Shown: positions 43,560 through 53,000 of the stretch, one piece after another | Numbering within the stretch: position 1 is the first letter of the stretch | How the letters are laid out: every line of letters starts with the position of its first letter | Position numbers and translations under genes: made by a program | NCBI RefSeq assembly: GCF_900177545.1 | Contig: NZ_FXBQ01000001.1 | Coordinates: forward strand, 2,350,122 to 2,414,121 | DNA length: 64,000 nucleotides | From: Maritimibacter sp. HL-12 | GTDB taxonomy: Bacteria; Pseudomonadota; Alphaproteobacteria; Rhodobacterales; Rhodobacteraceae | Direction: 5' to 3' | The notes under the pieces: generated by a model | What the model was told of the DNA's origin: nothing | Seen by the model: the letters and a program-made list of their open reading frames with translations, nothing else | The model's database searches: none

Positions 43560-44234
43560 ATGCCGGAACGGATCATGCCGGGGCTGGGGCTGCGCGCCTT
43601 CTATGACCCCGGCCAGCGCAACTGGGGCACCAGCGTCAGCGAAGACCTGCGCCGCCTCTCGGTGCTGGTGCAGGCACGTGCGCTGTCGCGCAGCATCGCG
43701 CTGCCTGCGAGCGGGAGCGCGGGCGATATCTACATCGTGCCGGAAGGAGCCCCCAGCGACGCCGGCGCACTGGCGCTCTGGGACGGGGAGCCGGACGCGG
43801 AAGCTTGGGTGTTCCTCTCACCCCAGCCCGGCTGGCAGGTCTGGATTGCCGACGAGGCCCGCCATGTGCGCTTTACCGGCGCCGCCTGGGTGGAGGTCCC
43901 GCGCCCCGGCATCGTGCCGATCCGCACCCTCACGGCCACGGCACACACCCTCGAGCTCACCGATCTGGGCAGCATCCTTGAGACCACGGGCGCGTCCAGC
44001 GTGACCGTGACGATCCCCGATGAGGCGAGCGTTCCCTTCGAGATCGGCACGCTGATCAACGTCACGCAAATCGGCGCCGGGGTGGCATCGGTCGCGGCCG
44101 CGCCGGGCGTGTCGCTCAACGGTATTGCGGGCGGCTCGGTCGCGCTCGACGGCCAGTGGTCGGGCGTGGCGCTCACCAAGCGTGGGGCGGATGCCTGGAC
44201 CGTTCAGGGTGCGCTCGCGGGGGCGGTCGCATGA
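43560..44234 (+). CDS. DUF2793 family tail protein
   Basis: A 224-aa protein of the DUF2793 family. It starts like PGLGLRAFYDPGQRNWG, then a typical core GSAGDIYIVPEGAPSDAGALALWD and WVFLSPQPGWQVWIAD. DUF2793 proteins occur in tail tips of alphaproteobacterial phages and GTAs. A beta-rich C-terminal domain follows. It overlaps the next gene as ATGA. Confidence 0.88.
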   Translation: MPERIMPGLGLRAFYDPGQRNWGTSVSEDLRRLSVLVQARALSRSIALPASGSAGDIYIVPEGAPSDAGALALWDGEPDAEAWVFLSPQPGWQVWIADEARHVRFTGAAWVEVPRPGIVPIRTLTATAHTLELTDLGSILETTGASSVTVTIPDEASVPFEIGTLINVTQIGAGVASVAAAPGVSLNGIAGGSVALDGQWSGVALTKRGADAWTVQGALAGAVA

Positions 44235-45100
44235 GTCTCATGATGATGCGCGCCGCGATCCTGGCACAGGGTGGGGAAGTCGCGCCGCCCGTCGATATCG
44301 GCAGCGTCTGGGAGCTCGACGCCACCCGCACCGCCGCAGGCTACACGCTCTCGGATGACAACCAGACCGCCATCAACACTTCAGGCGGCAGCGACTACCG
44401 CCGCTGGGTGCCCACAGCGAAGGCGCTCCGGCCCACGGACGGGCGGCGCTATTGGGAAGTGCTCTGTGCCCCGGGCGGCGCGGCCGGTTTCGACGGCTAT
44501 CTGGGCGTCGTCTCCGTCGAACAGCGCGAGGACTTTGACGCAGGCGACAACCCGATCACGCTGGGCTCGATCGGCTATCGCGGCAATGGCTCGCTCTGGT
44601 CCTCGGACACCGCCACCGCCAGTCAGCGCCTGACCGGGCTTGCGCCCTTTGGCGCGGGCGATGTGGTGATGTTCGTGCTGGACCCAGGCACCGCCAGCCT
44701 CTGGATCGGGCTGAACGGCGTCTGGCACGACGATCCCGTGGCAGGCGATGCGACATGGAGCGCCGCGCCCAGCGAGGCCTTCTACCCCCAGATCCAGGGG
44801 CGCGATCCGGGTGACGGCGGCACGCTGCGTGCGTTGCCCGCGCAGTTCAGCTATCCGGTCCCGCCCGGGGTGAAGGCCCTGGGCTTCGAAGAACCCGATC
44901 TGTCGATCCTTGAGGCCCATGCCTTCTTCGAGATCGGAGGCAACCGCGATCTCGGCCTGGCCGAGCTTGCCGCCTGGCTCGATCTCGGCGGCGGCGCGCA
45001 TCTCACCTCGGGCAATGTCTCGCTGTTTCTCGACCACGGTGGGAGCACGGCGCTCACCGCCGCCCAATCCGCCCTCTACATCGAAGTGGAATTGCCATGA
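44231..45100 (+). CDS. Tail tip protein with SPRY-like domain
   Basis: A 289-aa protein. Residues about 60-215 resemble a SPRY/B30.2 fold: YWEVLCAPGGAAGFDGYLGVV, IGYRGNGSLWS, GDVVMFVLDPGTASLWIGLNGVW. The C-terminal part is beta-rich. SPRY-like modules in phage tail proteins are thought to bind host surfaces. Together with the next gene it likely makes up the adsorption apparatus. Overlap with both neighbours by four bases. Confidence 0.75.
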   Translation: MSLMMMRAAILAQGGEVAPPVDIGSVWELDATRTAAGYTLSDDNQTAINTSGGSDYRRWVPTAKALRPTDGRRYWEVLCAPGGAAGFDGYLGVVSVEQREDFDAGDNPITLGSIGYRGNGSLWSSDTATASQRLTGLAPFGAGDVVMFVLDPGTASLWIGLNGVWHDDPVAGDATWSAAPSEAFYPQIQGRDPGDGGTLRALPAQFSYPVPPGVKALGFEEPDLSILEAHAFFEIGGNRDLGLAELAAWLDLGGGAHLTSGNVSLFLDHGGSTALTAAQSALYIEVELP

Positions 45101-46095
45101 CCCATATCCTGCACCTCGGCCACCAGCCCACCGACATCTCCGCCGTCGCGGGGCTCCTGAGCACCAATGCGGACGGCTTCGACGCAACCCTCGACGTCAA
45201 CGCCATCCGGTTCTACGGCTCGCGCAACCTCGCCGCCCCCTTCGCCGTCGGGTTTGCGCCCCCCGCCGGCGACATGTGGCTGGGGTTTCGCTACGTGCCC
45301 CCCAATTTTGATGCCGAGAGCATCAGCCAGAGCGGTGCCGGGTTTCTGGAGGTTTTCGACGCAAACCACGACCTCGTCGCCGAGATCCGACCTCTCACCA
45401 GCACCAACCGCTATCATGCCATTGCCCATGGCGACGCCAGCGTCGCAGGCGGATCAAGCTACACCGCTGCGGGCGGGCAGCCGCAATGGGTCGATGTGCG
45501 ACTGGCGGTGGGGACCGATGTCACCATCGAGTTCTTCGTCGACGGCGTGCTGCACTCGGCGGCTACGGCGGCCAACACCAGCGGCAAGGGCAAGCCGGTC
45601 CGGGTCATCTTCACCAATACCAGCCTGCATGGGAACAGCTCGAGCCGCACCTGGTACTACGCCCACATCGCCGTGCTCGACGGCGTCTCGACCATCGGGC
45701 GACGTTTCGTGCGCCGCAGCCCCAACGCCATCGCCAGCTTCAACGAGATGGTCGGCAGCCTCGATGCCCTCGGCGACAGCGACATCGCCACGCGCGTGGC
45801 GAGCAACGCGCCCGGACAGCGGATGTCCTTCTCGCTCGCCGGCCCGACTGGCCCGGCGTCGGTTTCGGCCATTGCCGGCGTGCATCTCAAGCAGATCGCC
45901 CAAGGAGGCACCGACGGGCCAGACGCCACGGCGGGGTTCCTGCGCATCGGCGGGGTGAACCATGACGCGAGCCCGGTCACCGTGCCAGTCCTTGCGCCGC
46001 AGCCGGTCTATTCCAGCTGGGCGCTGAACCCGGTCGATGCCAGCCCCTGGGACGCGACGACCCTGCCCACCGAAGTCGGGATCCTCTCGGCATGA
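45097..46095 (+). CDS. Tail tip protein with jelly-roll (lectin-like) fold
   Basis: A 332-aa beta-rich protein. The sequence GFDATLDVNAIRFYGSRNLAAPF to VTIEFFVDGVLHSAATAANTSG is typical of LamG/concanavalin-like sandwiches. No signal or membrane segment. By position, last structural gene before lysis, it is a receptor-binding candidate. The C-terminal part (PVPVLAPQPVYSSWALNP) resembles a short capping domain. Family assignment is by appearance only. Confidence 0.72.
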   Translation: MTHILHLGHQPTDISAVAGLLSTNADGFDATLDVNAIRFYGSRNLAAPFAVGFAPPAGDMWLGFRYVPPNFDAESISQSGAGFLEVFDANHDLVAEIRPLTSTNRYHAIAHGDASVAGGSSYTAAGGQPQWVDVRLAVGTDVTIEFFVDGVLHSAATAANTSGKGKPVRVIFTNTSLHGNSSSRTWYYAHIAVLDGVSTIGRRFVRRSPNAIASFNEMVGSLDALGDSDIATRVASNAPGQRMSFSLAGPTGPASVSAIAGVHLKQIAQGGTDGPDATAGFLRIGGVNHDASPVTVPVLAPQPVYSSWALNPVDASPWDATTLPTEVGILSA

Positions 46096-46400
46096 ACCAG
46101 CAGCAATCCCTCTTCGAGCAGGTCGCGCAGGCCTTTCGCGATCATGGGTTGACCGCGGCCATCGGCGTCTGGGTTACCTTCATCGCCGGGCTCGCAACAG
46201 CCGTGACGCGCAAGGCTTTCACCAACGAGGCGCTGCTGCACAAGCTCGAGCAGGAGCTGGCCGAAGAACGCGCGCGCATCGAGAAGCGCCGCGACGAGGA
46301 TCGCAAGGTCGATCACGACCGGCTCGCCCGTATCGAGCGCGACATCCACGACATGCGCAACCTGATCTTCGCCGCCTTCCAGCGCGAGAACGGCGACTGA
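46092..46400 (+). CDS. Small membrane-anchored protein, holin-like candidate
   Basis: A 102-aa protein: one transmembrane helix (AAIGVWVTFIAGLATAVT), then a long charged coiled coil (LLHKLEQELAEERARIEKRRDEDRKV). It overlaps the preceding stop (ATGA). Single-helix proteins with coiled coils at this position can be holins, pinholins or assembly factors; a lysis role fits as the endolysin follows. Confidence 0.65.
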   Translation: MNQQQSLFEQVAQAFRDHGLTAAIGVWVTFIAGLATAVTRKAFTNEALLHKLEQELAEERARIEKRRDEDRKVDHDRLARIERDIHDMRNLIFAAFQRENGD

Positions 46401-46539
46401 GCCACGCGCAGCGCGCGCTGTCCGTACCGAGGGTCAACCCAGGCCAGGCACCCCGAACACCACCCGGACCCCTCCGGTCCCTGCCGCTCCGCCCGGGCGG
46501 CGGGCCTGCCCTCGTCATCCCCATCACCAGGAGGCCTCC

Positions 46540-47220
46540 ATGCCCGACCCCATCCGCACCTACCGACATTTTCGCAAAATTCCCCAGCAACTGTGGCGCT
46601 GGCCGAATTTCTCGCCCGCCGAGATCGCCTGTCGCGGCACGGGGCAACTGAAGCTGCACCCGGAAGCCCTCGACAAGCTGCAGGCCCTGCGCGACCGGCT
46701 GGGCAAGCCGCTGATTGTCCGTTCCGCCTATCGCAATCCGGAGCATAACCGCGCCGTCGGCGGGGCAAAGCGCTCGAAACATATGGACGGCACGGCCTTC
46801 GATATCGCGATGTCGAACCATGATCCGGTGGCGTTCGAGCGGGCGGCGCGAGAGGTCGGGTTCCTCGGCTTCGGCTTCTATCCGCGCTCGGGCTTCATGC
46901 ATATCGATCTGGGTCCGGCGCGGTCCTGGGGGGAGAGGTTTCCCGCCCGCGCTGTGCCTTTCGCCGCTGAGACGCCGCCCGCGCGCGAGGTCTTAGCCGA
47001 AAGCCGCACGCTGCGCGGGACTGGGGCCGCCGGAGTGGCAACTATCGGCGCCGCAGGAGTCGAGGTCGTGCAAGAGGTACTGGCCGAGGCGCAGGATGCC
47101 GTCCTGCCGCTGGTGCCCCACCTCGACACACTGCGCTGGCTGTTCATCACACTGGCGCTCGCCGGCATCGCCGTTGCGGTCTGGGCCCGCGTGGATGACT
47201 GGCGCAAGGGGCTGCGCTGA
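46540..47220 (+). CDS. M15 peptidase endolysin with C-terminal membrane anchor
   Basis: A 226-aa D-Ala-D-Ala carboxypeptidase-like lysin (peptidase M15A). The fold is signalled by RFTAEIAC-like FSPAEIACRGTG, SAYRNPEHN, the zinc region SKHMDGTAFDI, and GFMHIDLGP with the last His. It should cut peptide cross-links in the cell wall. The C-terminus carries a transmembrane helix (WLFITLALAGIAVAVWA) and a basic end, unlike simple soluble lysins, so it may tether the enzyme to the inner membrane. TGATG overlap links it to the spanin gene. Confidence 0.88.
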   Translation: MPDPIRTYRHFRKIPQQLWRWPNFSPAEIACRGTGQLKLHPEALDKLQALRDRLGKPLIVRSAYRNPEHNRAVGGAKRSKHMDGTAFDIAMSNHDPVAFERAAREVGFLGFGFYPRSGFMHIDLGPARSWGERFPARAVPFAAETPPAREVLAESRTLRGTGAAGVATIGAAGVEVVQEVLAEAQDAVLPLVPHLDTLRWLFITLALAGIAVAVWARVDDWRKGLR

Positions 47221-47465
47221 TGTGGGGCGGTCTGCTGGCCCGGCCATGGGCGCGGCGGGTGGCGATGATCGCCCTCGCCGCGCTCACCATCACCCTGTTT
47301 CTGTTCAACCTTCGCCGGACGGCTGAGCGCGCTGGCCGCGCCGCCGAACGGCTTGAGACCACGGAGAAAGCCAATGATGTCCAACGCCGGATGCTGGAGG
47401 CGGCGGCTCGCCGCCCTCGCAATCGTGACGATCTTCTTGACCGCCTGCGCGGGGGTGGATTCTGA
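47220..47465 (+). CDS. Inner-membrane spanin (Rz-like)
   Basis: An 81-aa protein: a signal-anchor helix (VAMIALAALTITLFLFNL) and a charged coiled coil (RTAERAGRAAERLETTEKANDVQRRM). It follows the endolysin directly, starts in its stop, and fully precedes and overlaps an o-spanin frame, which is the classic Rz/Rz1 layout. It would disrupt the outer membrane after wall degradation. Confidence 0.8.
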   Translation: MWGGLLARPWARRVAMIALAALTITLFLFNLRRTAERAGRAAERLETTEKANDVQRRMLEAAARRPRNRDDLLDRLRGGGF

Positions 47466-47691
47466 CATCCGGCCTAGCTCCTGCCCGCCGGTTGTGGAGT
47501 ACAGCCGGGCTGAGCAGGCGCGTGTGGCCGAGGAGGTCGCAGCGCTGCCGGAGGGGGCGGTGATCGTCGGATGGCTGGCCGACTATGCGGTCCTGCGAGA
47601 GCAGGCGCGGGCGTGCGCAGGCCGGCAGTTTTTAAACTGCCGTTCTGAATCTTGGTGCGGCCGCGGAGATAAGGGTTTTCCCGGGCAATGA
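47374..47691 (+). CDS. Outer-membrane spanin lipoprotein (Rz1-like), nested
   Basis: A 105-aa frame that starts within the Rz gene (ATG 47374, with GGAG seven bases upstream) in the +1 frame. It has a lipoprotein signal (RRLAALAIVTIFLTAC) with lipobox LTAC, so Cys at about residue 25 is the lipid anchor. The mature part (SSCPPVVEYSRAEQARVAEEV) is Pro-bearing and soluble. The last 20 residues, beyond CAGR, look foreign and run across a palindrome; the gene tail may have been replaced at the phage right end. Confidence 0.75.
   Translation: MMSNAGCWRRRLAALAIVTIFLTACAGVDSDIRPSSCPPVVEYSRAEQARVAEEVAALPEGAVIVGWLADYAVLREQARACAGRQFLNCRSESWCGRGDKGFPGQ
47623..47642. other. Palindrome at the right prophage end, attR candidate
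   Basis: The sequence CGGCAGTTTTTAAACTGCCG is a perfect inverted repeat with 9-bp arms around a TT centre. Serine integrases cut at a central dinucleotide flanked by imperfect inverted repeats, and this site lies at the 3' end of the last phage gene, just before sequence that is not phage-like. A weaker relative, GAGTTTTAACTC, occurs at 47977-47988. The left end lies outside the window, so a match to attL cannot be seen. Confidence 0.4.
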
Positions 47692-47819
47692 ACGAGGATG
47701 GCGAAAAACGCATCGCTGCGAAGCTGGCCAGGATCACGGCGAAGCTGTGCGCGCGCAACACGCAGTTGGCGGCGCTGCATGCCGGGCAGACCCCCGTCAG
47801 TCGCACCGGCGACTATTAG
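47688..47819 (+). pseudogene. Truncated gene at phage end
   Basis: A 43-codon frame (MNEDGEKRIAAKLARITAK then LCARNTQLAALHAGQTPVS) ends at TAG after TGDY. It resembles the N-terminus of a small alphaproteobacterial protein family in which TGDYSDV continues for another 60 or so residues; this is from memory and not verified. If so, it is a remnant, cut by insertion or deletion. It starts in an ATGA overlap with the Rz1 stop, which may be accidental. Confidence 0.45.
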
Positions 47820-48119
47820 GATGCCCGCTGTTGACAGACTGCAGACACCCCATAAGAAGCTTGGTAAGCTGCTTACTGTCCTCTTGGCAAATCGCAGCCC
47901 CGAGCACAAACGCGATCGTAATGCGGTGGGCGAGAGCCGCTGATCAACCAGCCCAGCAGAGCAGTTGCTTGGGGCAGAGTTTTAACTCCGGCCGCCGTGG
48001 CAATGAGGATCGCCGGATCGACCGATGTCTCAATTGGTGTCTACGAATCGCCTTTGAGGCGTCTTTCCCATGCCAGAATCTGACACCAACATCGTATACA
48101 TCTAGGCGGAGGGGCCTTA
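47820..48119. other. Intergenic region between prophage and island
   Basis: About 300 bases with no supported gene and mixed composition. GGCGGAGGGG near 48106-48115 is the ribosome site of the next gene. A short palindrome GAGTTTTAACTC lies at 47977-47988. It is likely the junction between prophage and the neighbouring island and holds the promoter of the next operon; no clear -35/-10 pair was found. Confidence 0.4.
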
Positions 48120-48557
48120 GTGCGTTTCATCCACTTGGAGAATGGGCCAGTTTTTGGAGTTGATATGCAAATCGAAGCGTTAATCAAAGGCCTTCCCGAT
48201 CGCAGCGTTGCATCGCTGATCAAGACGCGGGCCAATGTGCTGCCGAAACTTGACGGTGGGGGCGATGAAGGTGCCCTGCTGGCACTGCGCGATGCGATCG
48301 ACGCCGAGCTCATGGGGCGCGCTGACCTGCCCATGGATGGCTGGTCATCCGGACGGCAGGGGGAGCCGCGATTCTTCATGCGGGACGGCGTCAAGATTGC
48401 GGTCGTTATCCGGTCAGAAACACATGGCGCGACGAAGGGGGCATATCACATCGAGGTATTGGGCGAAGTTCTCCGAGACCGGCCTCGCAATGTCGACGTT
48501 GCCCGCGATCTGGTCGAAGCGGCGCTTGCAAGGCGCAAGATCGGTCAAGACGCTTGA
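48120..48557 (+). CDS. Unknown small protein, first gene of island operon
   Basis: A 145-aa protein. GTG at 48120 follows GGAGGGG by eight bases; ATG at 48165 is an alternative. Helical N-terminus (IEALIKGLPDRSVASLIKTRANVLPKL), then a mixed part with FFMRDGVKIAVVIRSETHG. No family recognised. It is 21 bases from the next small gene and reads as the first gene of a five-gene operon. Confidence 0.75.
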   Translation: MRFIHLENGPVFGVDMQIEALIKGLPDRSVASLIKTRANVLPKLDGGGDEGALLALRDAIDAELMGRADLPMDGWSSGRQGEPRFFMRDGVKIAVVIRSETHGATKGAYHIEVLGEVLRDRPRNVDVARDLVEAALARRKIGQDA

Positions 48558-48578
48558 GCTTGTAAGAGACCGGGTATC

Positions 48579-48746
48579 ATGTGGACCTTCGTGGGCATAT
48601 TTCTCCTCGTCGCGGCGGCCCTTCTCATCCTGTCGCTCAGGCCGGTTCAGGTGTTTCTATTTAACGCGATGATCATCTGGGTGTTTTTGTTCGTGACGTC
48701 GCTCATCAGTCTCTTTATCTGGCTGGCCGTCTTCGGGAGTGGATGA
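48579..48746 (+). CDS. Small two-helix membrane protein
   Basis: A 55-aa very hydrophobic peptide: helix 1 VGIFLLVAAALLILSL and helix 2 IIWVFLFVTSLISLFIWLAV, with almost no charge between. Too short for common gene callers. Its TGA overlaps an ATG (48743) in frame with the following nuclease gene, so it is likely translated together with it. It may anchor a complex or act as a membrane effector; both are inference. Confidence 0.65.
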   Translation: MWTFVGIFLLVAAALLILSLRPVQVFLFNAMIIWVFLFVTSLISLFIWLAVFGSG

Positions 48747-48805
48747 GACTTCACGCGTTGGGTATTGAGTGGCGTTTCGTCGCGCCGGACATTGGGAGAG
48801 GTTCC

Positions 48806-50044
48806 TTGGTCAAAATTCTGCACACCGCGGACATCCATCTTGACTCGCCGCTGAAATCCCTGGCGTTGCGCAACGAGAGCTTGCGCGACAGCATCCGGTC
48901 CGCGACGCGACTGGCCTTCGCGCGTATCATCGACTCGGCCCTCGCCGAGGGAGTTGCCGCCCTGCTGATCGCTGGTGACCTTTACGACGGGGCGCAGCGC
49001 AGCGCGAAGACGGCGGCTTTCCTGGCCGGGCAGCTCGAGAGGCTGCAGGCGGCGGGCATCGCGGTTTTCTATATCAAGGGCAACCATGATGCAGAAAACC
49101 CGATTACCGGCGAAGTGGCGCTGCCGGACAACGTGCATGTGTTCGATGGGCGCGGCGGCAAGGCGCGGCTGGACGGCACAGATATCTGGATCCACGGCGT
49201 GAGTTTTAACGGCAGGCAGGCCCCCGACAGTCTGCTCGGCAAGTTCGGCGCGCCGGTGCCCGATGCCGTCAACATCGCCATGCTGCACACGTCGCTGGCC
49301 GGCGGGGCGGGGCATGACAATTACGCACCCTGTTCCGTCGCTGAACTGGCGGCGCTCGGTTTCGACTATTGGGCACTGGGGCACGTCCACAAACGTCAGG
49401 TGCACAGCGACGCGCCCTGGATCGTCATGCCCGGCATGCCGCAGGGACGCGACATTGGAGAGGCAGGGCCAAAGTCGGCCACGCTTCTGACGATCGACGA
49501 CGGGCGGATCTCCATAGCGGAAGTGGCCACCTCCGCCGTGACGTTCCTAGCACATGGTATAGATGTTTCAGGAACCGAAACCGACGACGAAATCCGGCAG
49601 CGGGTCCGGAACGGCCTTATCAACCCGATCGAGGGGCTGCGCCCGAGTGACGAAGCCATCCTGCGGTTGACGCTTGCCGGACGCACGGCCCGGCACTGGC
49701 AGGTGCTGCGCGATGCCGAGGTCTGGACCGAAACCGTCACGCAGGTCGCGGAGGAGACGGGACGGCTTTGGGTCGAAAATCTGAGCTTCGCGCTCGAAGC
49801 GCCGGCCGCCGCGGCCGAGACCAGCGCCACCGACGAGCTCGGCCGGTTGATGGCGCAGATTGCGACGGAAGACGGGTTTGCCGCGCAGGCGCTGACGGAG
49901 GTCGAGGAGGTGCTGTCGCAGCTGCCGCCGGCGCGGCGGGCGGAGCTGTTGCCGGACGAAGCGGCGCTCTCCGCCCTTGCACGGAACTTGGCCGAGACAG
50001 GGGCGAACCACCTGTTTGCCCTGATGAAGGGAGCCTCGGAATGA
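48806..50044 (+). CDS. SbcD/YhaO-like DNA exonuclease (metallophosphoesterase)
   Basis: A 412-aa Mre11-type nuclease. Metal-binding motifs are HTADIHLDSPL (near the N-terminus), AGDLYDG, KGNHDAE and GHVHKR, plus a His in MLHTSLAGG. The C-terminal half is a capping/accessory domain like YhaO. TTG at 48806 (with GGGAGAGG before it) matches the family start; the ATG at 48743, overlapping the small membrane gene, would add 21 residues. It overlaps the SbcC-like gene as ATGA, implying a two-subunit complex. Confidence 0.9.
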   Translation: MVKILHTADIHLDSPLKSLALRNESLRDSIRSATRLAFARIIDSALAEGVAALLIAGDLYDGAQRSAKTAAFLAGQLERLQAAGIAVFYIKGNHDAENPITGEVALPDNVHVFDGRGGKARLDGTDIWIHGVSFNGRQAPDSLLGKFGAPVPDAVNIAMLHTSLAGGAGHDNYAPCSVAELAALGFDYWALGHVHKRQVHSDAPWIVMPGMPQGRDIGEAGPKSATLLTIDDGRISIAEVATSAVTFLAHGIDVSGTETDDEIRQRVRNGLINPIEGLRPSDEAILRLTLAGRTARHWQVLRDAEVWTETVTQVAEETGRLWVENLSFALEAPAAAAETSATDELGRLMAQIATEDGFAAQALTEVEEVLSQLPPARRAELLPDEAALSALARNLAETGANHLFALMKGASE

Positions 50045-53000
50045 TGCGCCTGCGACAGCTCAACCTCGAGCTTTTCGGGGGCTTCACCGGTCAAACTTTC
50101 GATTTTGGGCCCGGTCGGGGCGACGGGGCTTCGGACTTCCACATCATCGTCGGCCCGAACGAGGCGGGCAAGACGACGACGATGGAGGGCTACCTGCGGC
50201 TGCTCTACGGCTTTCCCCATCGGGAACCCTACGATTTTCTGCACCAGCGCAAAAACCTGCGGGTGTCGGGGCTGCTGAACATCGACGGCACGGAAACGGA
50301 ATTCACACGGCTCCCGACCCGCGATCCTTCGCTGCGTGATGCCCACGGCACGGAATTGCCCGACAGCGCGATGCAGGCGCATCTCATCGGCCTCTCCGAA
50401 GAGGATTACCGCAACCTCCTCTGCCTCGATGATCTGACGATCGAAAAAGGGGGCGAGGAGATCGCCAGGGCCAAGGGCGACATCGGGCGGCTTCTGTTCT
50501 CCGCCGCGGCCGGGATTAGTGAGCTCTCGGACGTCCTCGATCGGGTCCGCGAGGAGGCCGACGACCTCTTTCGCAAACGGTCGAGCAAGACGCGGTTCGC
50601 CCGATTGAAGAGAGAGTATAGCGAGGTCGACCGCCAGATCCGTGAGCTCGACGTATCGGCGACACAGTATCGCAAGCTCAAACAGGCGTCGGACACCGCG
50701 CATGAAGAAGAAGACCGAGTGTCGGAGAGTCGAAAGGCGTCGTTCGAGGCGAGGGCGCAGCTCGAGGCCCGGGGCAACGCCTTGCCTCTGCTCGCCGAGA
50801 TCGATGAGCTGGACGCCAAGCTTACGCCCTTCCGGGACTGGCCCGCGCACCTCGATATCGACCCGGAAGCGCTCGTGAAAATGCTCATCGACCAGGCCAA
50901 GGCGCAGAACAGTGAGAGAGCCCTTGTCGAAGAGATCGACGCGATGCGCGAGACCCTGGCGGGCATCGAGCGCCATCCGGAACACCTCACGCTGGAACGC
51001 GAGCTCGAGGACCTGGATTCCCTGCGCAGCCGCTATGCAACGGCGGAGGTCGACCTCGACAAGCGCCGCGGCGCGCTGTCGCGGATCGTCGAGGACATGC
51101 GGCAGGTGATCACGCGCGACCTTGGTGCTTCCGGTGACGTCGATCTCGGACAGCTGGTGCTGTCGCCCGCTACCCTGTCGGCCCTCGGACAGGCGCGGGA
51201 AGGGATGCGGGATGCGGAACGCCAGGTTGAACGCGAGCGCGCCGAGGTGACCGAGCTGGAGGACAGGATCGCGGCGGCCGACGCGGCGCTCAGCAAGCTG
51301 GAAACCGACGCGCCTTCGGTCGTTGAGCTGGAAGAGGTCTTCGAGCGTTTCGACGTCGATGCGCTTTCGCAACGCCACGCGGCTGCAACCGGGGCGGTGA
51401 AGACCGCGCGCAGGCAGGCGCTTGCCGCGCTGGATGCGCTTGCGATCAAGGGGGATCGCTTCGATGCCGTGCCGCGCTGTCCGCTGACGCTCGAAGAAGC
51501 CGAAGCCTTGCTGAGCCAGGCTCAGGAGATCGCGATTCAGCATGATGCGGCGGTCCACGCGCGTGACGAAAGTCAGGCGGTAATTGCGGAGCGAACCGCA
51601 CGGATCGCCCGGATCAGGGCGATGGACGGGCTGATCGATGACGCGGAGGCCCACCGCCTCAGGACCGGGCGCGACGAGCTCTGGTCGGCGCACAAGGCGC
51701 GCCTGAGCGACGAGACCGCGGCCCGGTTCGAAGATGCGATGTCACGCTTGGACAGCGCTATGGATCTTCGGCTCTCGGAGGCGGCCAACCTCGGCACGTT
51801 GCGCCAGTACGAGCAGGATCTCGCAGCTCTGGAGGCCCGCGCAGAGGTGGGCGAAACAAAGATCGAGGCGCTGGCCGGAAACCGGCAGGAGGCACTGGAC
51901 AGCCTCTCGAACGCTGCAAGGCAGGCGGGCATCGTCGCGCCGGTCACACCGGAGGCTTTCGTGGTCTGGTTGCGGAAGCTCGAAACTGCGATACAGGCCG
52001 AGGCCGGGCTGCGCCGCCTTCAGGACGAACATTGCGACGTATTCGAGCAGGCCGAGCGGCTGCGCGACCTGTTGTCAAAGCACGTCCACCGCGATGCGTC
52101 GGACTTCGACGGTCTTGTCGCCAAAGGGAAATCCATCCTCGCTGCCCAACGGGCCCACGAGGAAAAACGGCGTGCAGCGCAGGCCCGCCTCGAAGATCTC
52201 AGGGGCGACCGCGACACGCGGACCGCCCGGCTTGACGACCTCGCAGACAAGGCGGCTGACGCCCGGCGCGACTGGTCGGAACTGGTCGCCCGGGCCCTGC
52301 CGGGAGAACTGGACGCAAAACTGTTGGAAGGCTCCCTGCAACCGCTTCACGCTCTGCGCGAGCAGGAGAAGGAATGCGCGGGGCTCGAGCGCCAGATATC
52401 GGGCATGGAGGCGGACCAGAGCCAGTTTTGCGAGAAGATGCGCGAACTGGGCGAACGGGTGGGCGCCACGGTTTCAGACAAGCCGCTCGCGGACCATGAC
52501 GCACTGGTGGCGTTGGCTGCCGCGGCGCGCGCGGACGAGGACAGATCGCGCGAGCTGTCGGCCCGGATCGCGGAGCGGGAAGAGGTTCTCGCCGAAACCA
52601 GGAAAACGCTTGGCGAAATCGGACTGGCGGTGTCCGAGATGGCGCGGCTGTTTCCCGACGGGGTCGAGACCGGGTCGCTCGAGGCCCTGCGGCAGGCCGT
52701 CAGCACGGCCTCGCAGGTGATCGACGATCGCACGAGACGCGCCCAGCGGGAACGGGAACTGTTGGTCGCGCTCGATCTCACGGATCTTGAGGACGCGCGC
52801 GCCGCTTTGGAGGGCGCGACACAGGCCGACCTGCGCGCTCAACTTGATGAGGTCGGCGCCGACCTGGAAAGTGTTGAGACCCTGTACAAGAGCGCCATCG
52901 AGGCGCGGACCGCGGCAGATGCGGAATTGCGCGCGATCTGTGGGGATTCCGAGGTTGCGCTCCTGGTCGAGCGAAAAACGACGCTTGAGCTGGAAATGCA

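Noticed and set aside
1-47800. Interpretation as a gene transfer agent
   Set aside because: The element has its own integrase, replication, lysis and full lambda-type packaging genes; GTA clusters lack integrase and replication genes.
49396-51693. Leftward frame of 765 codons opposite the SbcC/SbcD-like genes
   Set aside because: The rightward genes have full family motifs; the leftward one has none.
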